From assembly GCA_903813345.2 (NCBI GenBank), contig CAIIXF020000010.1, positions 4,395,169 through 4,459,168 on the forward strand: a stretch of 64,000 nucleotides of DNA, given 5' to 3'. Each line of letters begins with the position of its first letter. Within the stretch, counting starts at the first letter, position 1. Made by a program: the position numbers and the translations under genes. Positions 1 through 10,603 of the stretch are shown one piece after another. This DNA comes from Owenia fusiformis (Eukaryota > Annelida > Polychaeta > Sabellida > Oweniidae). Below the pieces are notes generated by a model. The model was given only the letters and a program-made list of their open reading frames with translations, was not told the DNA's origin and did not search any database.

Positions 1-729
1 AAGACTCAACCTAAGAGTTCCACCACTTCAGCAGTGGTATCTTCTAAGTCTCAGGCTACCGTAACGTCAGTAAAAGGAACCCCTACCGTCACAACCTCTG
101 AAATCCCCTAGTGTTTCAAAAACTCAACAAAAGAGTTCTACCTCTGCAGCAGTGGTAACTACCAAGCATCAGACAACCGTTGCCTAAGTTAAAAGACCCC
201 CGACTTCTGCCATTGCACCACCAAAGACACCCGTGATCGTGTCCAGGACACAATCTGTAAGTGTTGCCAAGGAGATCCCGATATTTACGATCCCAGCCAC
301 TATCACAGTAACTAACACCATGTCCTCCGTTATTGCCACCTCTACTGTCACATCTACTGTCACATCTATCAAGGCACCAGTAGTTTGGGGAAACGTTTGT
401 CAGACATAAAGAGTAGTAAGAAAGAAAACCCTCCAAAACCTAAGCCAAAAGGGAGAAAGTCATCAAAGAAGGAACCAAAAAGCGTGCCAATCATTGATAC
501 TAGCTCAGATGATGAGAGTGATACTAGGGTGGTAGTCACAAAGACGGCAAGGGTGATGTTGGAACGTTTAGCTAAGGATGAAGTGGATACAGAAGATTAT
601 GACTCTTACAAGAAGGGTACTGTAGTCAATCCTATTAAAATGGAGATTCGGTTCAAATATTACGCCCGTGACGGAAGTGTTATCGAGGACGATACCCTGG
701 TTACAAGGTACGGCAACCTTAAAATATAA
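1..729 (+). pseudogene. Decayed Ser/Thr/Lys-rich coding remnant
   Basis: I do not recognise this sequence. In frame 1, bases 1-108 read as a Ser/Thr-rich segment starting KTQPKSSTTSAVV and ending at a TAG (109-111). In frame 2, from 113, a second copy of the same repeat (KTQQKSSTSAAVV) begins and is broken by a TAA at 185-187. Frame 1 reopens from about 316 and runs to a stop at 727-729. That last part is Lys/Pro-rich, then acidic (DTSSDDESD), then compact (IRFKYYARDGS). Its upstream end has no convincing ATG. Two diverged repeat copies in different frames, with internal stops, suggest a broken gene or the 3' end of a mobile-element protein cut by the window edge. Retained introns are a possible alternative. 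Confidence 0.35.
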
Positions 730-736
730 ACAAACA

Positions 737-1500
737 GGACTATAAACCAAAGCTGTGGTACATTTAGGAACATGTGTTAGACCTGAAGTAATTATCGTAA
801 AAGCACATTCATGAATCAATAGAACAAGACATATATGATTGTGCGAGAGACAAAAACATGCATAAGGAGATCATTACGAGTGAAATATGATAAAACCAAA
901 CCTTTGGAACATTTATTATGATTTAAGAAGTGATTAATAAGGAACGTAATACTGTTGTGTTAAGACTGAAGTAATTAACGTGAAGGTACATTCATGAATC
1001 AATAGTACAAGATATATATGATTGTGCGAGAGACAAAAACATGCAGAAGGACATATTTATGAGTGGAACAGGATAAAACCAAATCTGTGGAACATAATGA
1101 TTTGTGCTGTAATTAATATAAAACACAAGACTGTCTTAGTTATTAAAGATATGTGAAACACTGTAATTAACATAGAAAGATATTTATGAACAGCATATGG
1201 ATTATAGACATGAGGATGTGATATATGAAAGACTGCATAATTAACATGGATATATATTTATGAACAACACACAGATTAGAGATAGTATAGGAGATGTGAT
1301 TGACTGTAATTAACATCGAAAGACATAAATGAATAACATACGGATTATATGGAGTATGTGATACGTGAGAGACTGATTAACATGGAAAGACATTTACGAT
1401 AAAACCTACGATCCAGGATAGGTGATATGTGAAAGACAAAGTAAATAACTTCGAAAGAGATATTCTTGATCAACATGAAGACATGTGATGTGTAATTTTG
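737..1500. repeat. Degenerate tandem repeats, no gene seen
   Basis: A block of about 120 bp starting near 785 recurs near 968 (offset about 183 bp, shared core attgtgcgagagacaaaaac). It is followed from about 1,150 to 1,450 by shorter, more diverged units built on attaacat-gaaagacattta. Both sets look like decayed tandem repeats. No coding sequence is visible. Confidence 0.5.
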
Positions 1501-2519
1501 AGATAGACTAAGTGATTATCATAGAATATAGTACGTTTCTTAGAAGTATATAATCTAGAGACAAGTAGTTGCTGTGTCAGTAGTATTAGAGACATAGTTA
1601 AGGGACAGTTTACCATGAGAGTATTACAAGTTACTGAACTTATTCCAGAGACTTTATAAAGATGATATATATATACTTATATTTTCTATGAACAGTAATT
1701 CAAGAGAAGTTTTTATTTTCATAATGATTTAGCCTGTGAAACTACCTCACCAGTCGTAATATAGTATATTTTCTTAAAATAATTTGTTATTTTTTGTGTG
1801 TGCTTTAGACTTGGTGTTGTAAACACCAAAATCATTGGTTGGGAGGAGTGTAACAAATTATTTTTTTTCAAAAATTTTCTGGTATCAGTTATTGAAAGTT
1901 TTAGCACTTTAAGTAACAGTTACCCCGATTCTAGTTTGCTAGTTAGTGGTTACACATATTTGGGCAATTATTTCCGTTGTTATCTAGTTCGTAGGTAATG
2001 TAAGTGATTTAATTAGTGAGTTTAACTGAGCACTTCCGGTGATTTTTGGATGTTCTTATTTAATTAGTGATTTCGTTTCGCATTTTTGGAATTTGGCATT
2101 TAGAGTTGCGATCCGATTTATGCAGCGGCGGTTTAAACAAAGTTCTCCAAATTCCATTAAATACAGGTTAGTTAGTCTTTAGTTTTCTATGTTTTCGATA
2201 GTTTAGTGTATAGAACAATTCTCTGCATTAGATTAGTGAATCCCAGCCCGATCTGTCATATATTCATTGAGATATTTGATCGTAAACTTGGAAACTCAAT
2301 TCAATCTCGCCGGCTGTCATGATTTTCATTCCATTTTCGGCTAGATAGAATAACTTGTTTTAACGATCTAATGTCACTGTATATTGATAGTCTAATGTGA
2401 TATTTATTATCTGTGTAGTTAACCCGCATTATTTAATTACATTTGGGGGTGATTCTGACGTTTGTAGGCCTAGAATTGTAACTTGAAGTTGGTTTGCATA
2501 AATTTTCATTTATATGTGA
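1501..2519. other. AT-rich stretch without recognisable features
   Basis: No ORF with coding character, tandem repeat or RNA gene was recognised here. Its right end abuts the CRE/TATA promoter at 2,521. Confidence 0.4.
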
Positions 2520-2520
2520 G

Positions 2521-2580
2521 TGACGTCATCGCCGCACCGCTGCTGGGTATATAAGCAGCGAGCTGAGAGCGCTCAGGAGA
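2521..2580 (+). promoter_or_regulatory. CRE + TATA core promoter upstream of repeat array
   Basis: A perfect CRE palindrome TGACGTCA (2,521-2,528) lies 19 bp before a strong TATA box TATATAAG (2,548-2,555). The TATA box sits between the inverted hexamers CGCTGC (2,538) and GCAGCG (2,555). A start site would be expected near 2,578. The local GC-rich island stands out from its AT-rich surroundings. Immediately downstream lies a long repeat-filled region (2,640-6,594) rather than an ORF, so this could drive a non-coding or retroelement-type transcript. It is a motif-based call, without transcript evidence. Confidence 0.55.
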
Positions 2581-2639
2581 TTACAGCTAGATTTTAACCA
2601 GAGCAGAGCTCCGTTCTATTTCACAATTGTGAATTGTGA

Positions 2640-3167
2640 AGTTGGACTTAGTTGTTTTTAGGGAGAAATATTCTGGACTTTGTCAATTTTCAGAAGAAAA
2701 TTGTCGAGACTTAGAATATTTCTATAGGATACAAGGCTGCACATCGTTACTGTGGATGATAACTTGGACATCTACCTGAAGTGAAGGATACCCACAAAGG
2801 AAGACTGATACACCCGGCTTTAATAGATGATAACTTGGCATCTATCTGTGTAAAGGAGACCTAAGCGGGAATATTCAACACTGTGTTCGGAGGCGGCGCG
2901 CATCAAGTATAAACCACATCTCTGAGCTCTGCCAGTCACAATTTCATGTATACATGAAGTTGGACTTTGGTGATTTTTGAAGTAGGAATTCGCGGACTTT
3001 GTCGATATTTGGAGAGTAATTTTTTCGACTTTGTTTATTTTTGGAGAAAGACATATTGAACTTAAAGATTTCAACAATAGCATTTAGAGAGCAAATATTT
3101 GAACTTATATATTTCGCCTATGCCTTTGTGTACATGCTATATTTGTAGGTAGCTAGATTATTTGTGA
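2640..3167 (+). repeat. Diverged founder-like copies of the downstream repeat
   Basis: Several loose copies of a motif of the form GGACTTAG-TTxTTTTxG-GAGAAATA-CTTTGTC occur (near 2,645, 2,960 and 3,020). The same motif recurs at 4,663, 4,763 and 4,869, and in shortened form inside the 90-bp and 100-bp arrays. They look like older, diverged relatives of the arrays that follow. Confidence 0.5.
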
Positions 3168-4573
3168 AGGAAGTTCTTGTACTTAGCAGTTTATTCAACG
3201 AGATATTTTTTCTTTGGTGATTTCGCATCATTAAAGTTAAAATATACATCTACAGAGGAGACGTTCCAGGACTTAGCAGATTAACCAGCGAGATATTTTT
3301 ACTTTGGTGATTTCGCATCATTAAAGTTAAGATATACATCTACAGAGAGGAAGTTCTTGGACTTAGCAGTTTATTCAGCGAGATATTTTTACTTTGGTGA
3401 TTTCGCATCATTAAAGGACTTAGCAGATTAACCAGCGAGATATTTTTACTTTGGTGATTTCGCATCATTAAAGTTAAGATATACATCTACAGAGAGGAAG
3501 TTCCAGGACTTAGCAGTTTATTCAGCGAGATATTTTTACTTTGGTGATTTCGCATCATTAAAGTTAAAATATACATCTACAGAGGAGACGTTCCAGGACT
3601 TAGCAGATTAACCAGCGAGATATTTTTACTTTGGTGATTTCGCATCATTAAAGTTAAAGTATACATCTACAGAGGAGACGTTCCAGGACTTAGCAGATTA
3701 ACCAGCGAGATATTTTTACTTTGGTGATTTCGCATCATTAAAGTTAAGATATACATCTACAGAGAGGAAGTTCTTGGACTTAGCAGTTTATTCAGCGAGA
3801 TATTTTTACTTTGGTGATTTCGCATCATTAAAGTTAAAATATACATCTACAGAGGAGACGTTCCAGGACTTAGCAGATTAACCAGCGAGATATTTTTACT
3901 TTGGTGATTTCGCATCATTAAAGTTAAGTATACATCTACAGAGAGGAAGTTCCAGGACAGCAGTTTATTCAACGAGATATTTTTACTTTGGTGATTTCGC
4001 ATCATTAAAGTTAAAGTATACATCTACAGAGGAGACGTTCCAGGATTTAGCAGATTAACCAGCGAGATATTTTTATTTTGGTGATTTCGCATCATTAAAG
4101 TTAAGATATACATCTACAGAGAGGAAATTCCAGGACTTAGCAGTTTATTCCACGGGATATTTTTACTTTGGTGATTTCGCATCATTAAAGTTAAAATATA
4201 CATCTACAGAGAGGAAGTTCCAGGATTTAGCAGTTTATTCAACGATATATTTTTACTTTGGTGATTTCGCATCATTAAAGTTAAAATATACATCTACAGA
4301 GGAGACGTTCCAGGATTTAGCAGATTAACCAGCGAGATATTTTTACTTTTGTGATTTCGCATCATTAAAGTTAAGATATACATCTACAGAGAGGAAGTTC
4401 CAGGACTTAGCAGTTTATTCAACGAGATATTTTTACTTTGGTGATTTCGCATCATTAAAGTTAAGATATACATCTACAGAGAGGAAGTTCCAGGACTTAG
4501 CAGTTTATTCCACGGGATATTTTTACTTTGGTGATTTCGCATCTTTAAAGTTAGAATATACATCTACAGAGAG
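3168..4573 (+). repeat. 90-bp tandem array, about 16 units
   Basis: The landmark ggacttagcag recurs at about 3,269, 3,359, 3,416, 3,506, 3,596, 3,686, 3,776, 3,866, 3,955, 4,043, 4,133, 4,223, 4,313, 4,403 and 4,493. The spacing is 88-90 bp apart from one 57-bp truncated unit. Two variants, A (cagtttattc) and B (cagattaacc), mostly alternate, which gives a loose 180-bp higher-order unit. The invariant core is ctttggtgatttcgcatcat. There is no coding capacity. Confidence 0.9.
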
Positions 4574-4649
4574 AAGACAATATAGGAGAATTCAGATTCC
4601 AGAAAATCATTGACACACAAACAAAGAAGATTGAATATACATCTTCCCA

Positions 4650-5058
4650 AGATTGGTAAACTGGGACTTAGTTATTTTTGAGGAAGAAATAATTTTACTT
4701 TGTCAGTTTGATGTGAATGATAACTGGAACTTAGAATATTTCTACATTTATTCAAGAAACTTGGACTTAGTCATTTTTGAGGAAGAAATAATTTTACTTT
4801 GTCATTTTGAATTGAAAGATAACTGGGACTTAGAATATCCTTACTTTTATCTGAGATTGAGAATAGAAGAACTTAGTCATTTTTAAGGGAGAAATAATTT
4901 GACTTTGACATTTTGTTGTGAAGTATAACTGACTTAGAATATTTTTATACACTTGCATTTAATGTTTTGAGTTAGTTTTGTAGAACATTAATCTGAAGAA
5001 GACATCCGAAGTTGGGGACTGGGCTGATTTGCAGCTTGAGCTGACAGTGACAACTACC
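4650..5058 (+). repeat. Transitional repeat units, about 100 bp
   Basis: Three copies of a unit beginning acttagttatttttgaggaa start near 4,663, 4,763 and 4,869. They share the ctttgtca and acttagaatat blocks with both neighbouring arrays and bridge the two. The short open frame across them (4,653-4,886) is a by-product of the repeat. Confidence 0.6.
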
Positions 5059-6594
5059 AGTGAAGATACAAGTCAGCAGATTACAGAGCCTGTTGTTTTG
5101 ACTTTGGTGATTTCACATCACTGAAGTTTAAACATACACCAGTTGGAGAACCAGAGCCGAGGATACAGGACTTAGGAGTTTTACAGAGCCTGTTGTTTTG
5201 ACTTTGGTGATTTCACATCACTGAAGTTTAAACATACACCAGTTGGAGAACCAGAGCCGAGGATACAGGACTTAGGAGTTTTACAGAGCCTGTTGTTTTG
5301 ACTTTGGTGATTTCACATCACTGAAGTTTAAACATACACCCAGTTGGAGAACCAGAGCAGAGAGGATACAGGACTTAGGAGTTTTACAGAGCTTGTTGTT
5401 TTGACTTTGGTGATTTCACATCACTGGAGTTTAAACATACACCAGTTGGAGAACCAGAGCGAGGATACAGGACTTAGGAGTTTTACAGAGCCTGTTGTTT
5501 TGACTTTGGACAATAATTTGACTTTGACATTTTGTTGTGAAGTATAACTGACTTAGAATATTTTTATACACTTGCATTTAATGTTTTGAGTTAGTTTTGT
5601 AGAACATTAATCTGAAGAAGACATCCGAAGTTGGGGACTGGGCTGATTTGCAGCTTGAGCTGACAGTGACAACTACCAGTGAAGATACAAGTCAGCAGAT
5701 TACAGAGCCTGTTGTTTTGACTTTGGTGATTTCACATCACTGAAGTTTAAACATACACCAGTTGGAGAACCAGAGCCGAGGATACAGGACTTAGGAGTTT
5801 TACAGAGCCTGTTGTTTTGACTTTGGTGATTTCACATCACTGAAGTTTAAACATACACCAGTTGGAGAACCAGAGCCGAGGATACAGGACTTAGGAGTTT
5901 TACAGAGCCTGTTGTTTTGACTTTGGTGATTTCACATCACTGAAGTTTAAACATACACCCAGTTGGAGAACCAGAGCAGAGAGGATACAGGACTTAGGAG
6001 TTTTACAGAGCTTGTTGTTTTGACTTTGGTGATTTCACATCACTGGAGTTTAAACATACACCAGTTGGAGAACCAGAGCGAGGATACAGGACTTAGGAGT
6101 TTTACAGAGCCTGTTGTTTTGACTTTGGTGATTTCACATCACTGAAGTTTAAACATACACCCAGTTGGAGAACCAGAGCAGAGAGGATACAGGACTTAGG
6201 AGTTTTACAGAGCTTGTTGTTTTGACTTTGGTGATTTCACATCACTGAAGTTTAAACATACACCAGTTGGAGAACCAGAGCCGAGGATACAGGACTTAGG
6301 AGTTTTACAGAGCTTGTTGTTTTGACTTTGGTGATTTCACATCACTGAAGTTTAAACATACACCAGTTGGAGAACCAGAGCCGAGGATACAGGACTTAGG
6401 AGTTTTACAGAGCCTGTTGTTTTGACTTTGGTGATTTCACATCACTGAAGTTTAAACATACACCCAGTTGGAGAACCAGAGCAGAGAGGATACAGGACTT
6501 AGGAGTTTACAGAGCCTGTTGTTTTGACTTTGGTGATTTCACATCACTGAAGTTTAAACATACACCAGTTGGAGAACCAGAGCAGAGGATACAG
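4893..6594 (+). repeat. About 100-bp array with 619-bp higher-order duplication
   Basis: The unit carries gatacaggacttaggag, ttttacagagcctgttgt, ctttggtgatttcacatcac and acaccagttggagaaccag, with 99-103 bp spacing. A longer block repeats as a whole with an exact offset of 619 bp: aataatttgactttgaca at 4,893 and 5,512, ctgacagtgac at 5,041 and 5,660, and cttagg at 5,374 and 5,993. This implies a recent segmental tandem duplication. The array stops mid-unit at 6,594 where a TIR element is inserted and resumes for a few bases at 8,075. Confidence 0.9.
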
Positions 6595-8074
6595 CCCAAT
6601 TGAAAAATAAAACTAATTACCAACTTATTACCAACTAATTTACAACTAATTATCAACAATTCTGCTGGCAATTGGAATTAAAGTTAAGCGTTAATTAAAT
6701 CAATGATAATTATGGCCCAATTATCAGTAGCAAGTTCAACGTAAATTAACTTACAATAATGCTGATTTATGATTTTTAGTTGATAATTAAGATATGAAAT
6801 GTTAGAGGGTGATAGTAAGTGGTAAATTAAAACGTTTTTGTTCTGAAGTAGATTATTGGTTGATAGTTAACATATAGGATGATTATAATGATAATTAGTC
6901 GTAAATTAGGCCCATGATTTAGAAATACAAACCCCCTAAATTTAATTTCAAGATGGTGGAAAAAGAAAACATGTGAGAGATATTTCTCTCAAAAAATTGA
7001 GAATTACAACGTGAATGGTGCGTATACTACCATGAAATTTGGTCAACATTATTATAAGGGTATGTAGAACATGAATACAATGTATGTAAATCTTATTCAC
7101 ACTTCTGTCTGAAATGTTTATGAATTTAAAAATCTTTTTGAATCAGATCATATAATATTAATCCTAGAATGCAATTTAGATACTAACATGGGTTACCTAT
7201 ATTTCACAAGTAATCCAAATGTGCTCTTCTACATAATGATTGTTAGATCAAAGACATATTTTTGATTATATCTGTTACGTCCTTATTATGTAACATTATA
7301 GTCTAATGTTTGTGTTCTGATTTTAGTTGTTGATGGCAATAATGATGTTTTCACATGCTTTTCATGAATCTTAAAGAATTGCAAAATAGAATAGCTTTAA
7401 ATTAAAAAAGAGGGGGAGAAACCCCAGGGTTCAAAGATGACATACGCTTATAATGTAAATCTGTATTGAGATGACATCGTCGCTGATTGGTTTAGCGAGT
7501 CGATCGTTGATTGGTTTAAAACTAGGTCAATTTGAAAACTTTGAAAACCAAGATGAAGGGTACGTTTTCAACAAAAGGAGGTGTGCGAAGGAGGAAATCG
7601 TATGTCATCAATTGAATCATGGGGTTTTCCCTCCTCTTGCTGTGAAATTTCAATAGTTCAAGTTCAATGTTGTCTGTTCTGAAAGATCCTAATTAAGATG
7701 AATATTCCGTCACAAAATAGTTCAAGATGAAGCAAAAATCTCCGAGTGAAGAGAAACAAAAAAGAAGCGAGTCATTTTTGAGATGTCACAAATCTGACTT
7801 AAACCTAACTTTCAACTAATTATCAATAGTAAGTTAGGTGATAATTAGAGATTAACTTACATCAAACTTACAACTAACTTTCAACTAATTTACGTAAATA
7901 GCTCATTTGCATATTGATGATAGTTAATCGTTAATTAAGTTGTAAATTAAGCGTTAATTAAGTTGATAATTAGCTCATTTGCATGTGAATTTTTACACCT
8001 AACTTTCAACTAATTATCAATAGTAAGTTAGGTGATAATTGGAGATGATTTTCCATAGGCTTTTTTCAATTGGG
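6595..8074. mobile_element. 1,480-bp TIR element inserted in a repeat monomer
   Basis: The left end is CCCAATTGAAAAA and the right end is its inverse, TTTTTTCAATTGGG. The element splits the array monomer gatacaggacttag: the left flank ends gatacag and the right flank starts aggacttag, so ag is duplicated. The known monomer fixes the borders exactly. The interior is AT-rich, with many inverted and direct copies of caactaattatcaa and gttaattaag. A 43-bp block starting cctaactttcaac occurs near 7,804 and again near 7,998. No transposase ORF is visible, so the element is non-autonomous. Confidence 0.75.
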
Positions 8075-8128
8075 AGGACTTAGAAGTTTACAGAGCCCGT
8101 TGTAAGACCCAAGTAAGACCCAAGGCAA

Positions 8129-8353
8129 TTGCTGAGTTTAAGGTGTATGGAATTGGATGTTCCTTTTATTATATTGGTCTTAGGTGGGATAGTATTTGTA
8201 CTTATATGCTTCATGATCGTCATATGTTCCCGTGTGTGTATGAGAATAAAGGACGAAGAAGTCTCTGTTTCATCAGTTCGAATACCACCTACAACAGTTC
8301 CTGCTTTAGAATCTACCCTAGGCTTCAGCATGAACACTTTGAATTTTGTGTAA
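8129..8353 (+). CDS. Possible small single-pass membrane protein or terminal exon
   Basis: An open frame from the ATG near 8,147 (start MELDVPF) encodes about 68 residues. It has one strongly hydrophobic segment (FIILVLGGIVFVLICFMIVI) followed by a basic, Cys-containing stop-transfer (CSRVCMRIK) and a short Ser/Thr/Pro tail ending at a TAA. That is the pattern of the last exon of a type I membrane protein, or of a stand-alone small membrane protein. It follows the remnant of the 100-bp array. Two other frames are also open here, so chance is a real alternative. I recognise no family. Confidence 0.3.
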   Translation: MLSLRCMELDVPFIILVLGGIVFVLICFMIVICSRVCMRIKDEEVSVSSVRIPPTTVPALESTLGFSMNTLNFV

Positions 8354-8380
8354 AGATAGCTGTTTCCCACAAATAGAAGA

Positions 8381-9459
8381 TACAAGACTTACAATCATAT
8401 ATGAACATTTTATAGGGCGGATAACAATAGTGTGACAAGTTTCAACAGTGATCATTAATGATACAGGGACTTTTCAGATATATGACAAGTGATAATGCAG
8501 AGAATTGTTCTTTGACTATATGAACTCTGGATATTATATACAACATTAGTGATACAGTGATAATTTATTTCATTATATGGACTCTGGAGAATATATTCAA
8601 CAAAATAATTCCATTACATATTTGAAATTTGATGTACTTTTATTTGGGCTTATAAACGCCACAATATATTGTTTTATATTATATATATGAAATTATATAT
8701 TCTGTTTAATTCTTTAGGGACAAAGCACATTTAATGTGTGCCGTACAATCCACAAGTAAACACCATTTACTAAACAGTGGTCTTTTTTATTAGCCACACT
8801 ACCACATATCCACAAAAAAGGCCAAACTGTTACACCTGGTTACTCGACTGTGAAGAATAAGGTTTAGCAGGTGAAAGCGAAGTCGACATTTCCTTAAGAA
8901 GCCAAGTACCATCATTTATGGTGCTATTATACTAGGCTAATAAAATCTACTGATAAACAAAACCTCGACCTTGGCATAGTCCAGCAATCACAGAAAAAGC
9001 CCGATTGGCAAGCCATAATTTCGTTTAGAAATTGGCCAAATAAATATCAGGCGGTTCATGAAAATTAAAGAGCTCTCAAAATAATTTGATAAATTTTTAA
9101 TATTTGTAGACTAAATCTATTTACGGGCAATATAGTCTGCATGCCTTGAATTGTATCAGGTAAATGATTCTTCAATCTCAAGTAACTGTACAGCTAGACA
9201 CAATTCCGTGGTTCTTCTTGTTCTTCATTTCTTTCATTTCTTTCAACTGATCAAATAAAATTTGAATTTTTTAAATTTTTGTTGTGACTGTCACTCAGAC
9301 CAAGTCTCTGATCAAACATTATATTAGATGGAGAAGTACATTAACTCTTAAAATTTGAAATTTTTGTTTGTTTAGTTTGAGATTTTGCTAACAAATGTGT
9401 TGCCTTTTTACCTATGACTTACAGTTTGGAACATAGATAAATGACACGATGTGGATTAA
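8381..9459. other. AT-rich stretch, no gene seen
   Basis: Contains short irregular repeats (variants of tatatgaactctggata near 8,520 and 8,580) and otherwise unstructured AT-rich sequence. No coding or RNA feature is supported. Confidence 0.4.
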
Positions 9460-10004
9460 CATAGCCATCTTTAGATAGATGGCTATGCAAAACTAGGTAT
9501 TCCCAGCCCATGTTAAAGGTCTTTTTCAGAAATGTTAGAAATCGTGGGAACACTTACACTACTTCAATCCCTGTATAACATCATAACATATTGTTGTAAT
9601 AATCGGAGAACGCTAACTGGAGTCGGGAGACAGTGTAATTGACGAAAAATGTTGAAAAAATGTTGAAGAGATGATAATTTTCAAGATGGCTTCTCAGGAA
9701 GTTGGATAATGTGCATGCGCTTCCATGCCATGAGATTTCCGCTTCCAGTTACACGCATGTGCATTGGCAAGACTTCCTGGTCAGATGACATGGAAAATAA
9801 CAAGTTCCAAATACATTTTTCGTCAATTACACTGTCTCCCGACTCCAGTTAGCGTTCTACGATTATTACAACGATACTTTATGATGTTATACATCAATTG
9901 AAGTAGTGTAAGTGTTCCCACGATTTCTAACATTTCTGAAAAAGACCTTTAACATAGGCTGGGAATATCGAGTTTTGCAAAGCTATCTCTCAGGAGATAG
10001 CTTT
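9460..10004. mobile_element. Fold-back (palindromic) element, about 545 bp
   Basis: The left arm (9,460 to about 9,655) and right arm (about 9,810 to 10,004) are inverted copies with roughly 90% identity by eye. For example, ctaactggagtcgggagaca is matched by its inverse near 9,835. Each arm ends in its own small hairpin: agccatctttagatagatggct read as two halves on the left, and agctatctc/gagatagct on the right. The 150-bp centre is also imperfectly self-complementary. There is no ORF, so this is a non-autonomous fold-back element or MITE. Confidence 0.8.
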
Positions 10005-10603
10005 GTGTAAACTAAGTAAGATGTGGATTTGCTGGAGTGAGGATTTCCCATGTTAAAAATAAGAGAATTTTCAAGAGGCAATACATCAGTGGATGGGATT
10101 ATTCAAAATGTAAAATATACAAATTTTAGGGATATGTATCTAGACAATATTGGAAATTATGGGCTCTCAGACGACCATGATTAGGAAATGGTGATCGAAA
10201 ATCGACCTGTCATTTATTTTTGTTCCCAAATGTACAGTGCAACTTGTGTCCATTTCATTCATTCCAACACACTCATCGTAAAATGAAAATACAATCTACA
10301 TGTACCTATAGCTTCAGTTTTTTTGGGGAGTGTTTGGTCATACTTTGCAAATCACAGGACTGCCCGATCAAGAGTTCTTCTCACACACATTTCTTGAATT
10401 TAAATCAAGTTCCTTATTGGCCTTCGGTCATACTACCTTTCCTAAAATATATTGCAATCTAGATTTCACAAATTTATCACCCAGAGTAAAAACCGGCTGG
10501 CTGCCACTGGCATTCAGGCTGCTGTGAGTTTCAAACAGTGACTAGAGACATTGTCTTTATTATCTTGCAGAAAAAGCTGAGTGATGTTTAAAATCACGTG
10601 ACT

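Noticed and set aside
3168-4573. CRISPR-like regular repeats
   Set aside because: The 90-bp units are contiguous with no unique spacers, and this is a eukaryotic genome. It is an ordinary tandem array.
5344-6145. Repeated 60-67 aa open frames starting MENQSREDTG
   Set aside because: They are read-through of the 100-bp tandem array. The same peptide recurs with the repeat and has no start or splice context.
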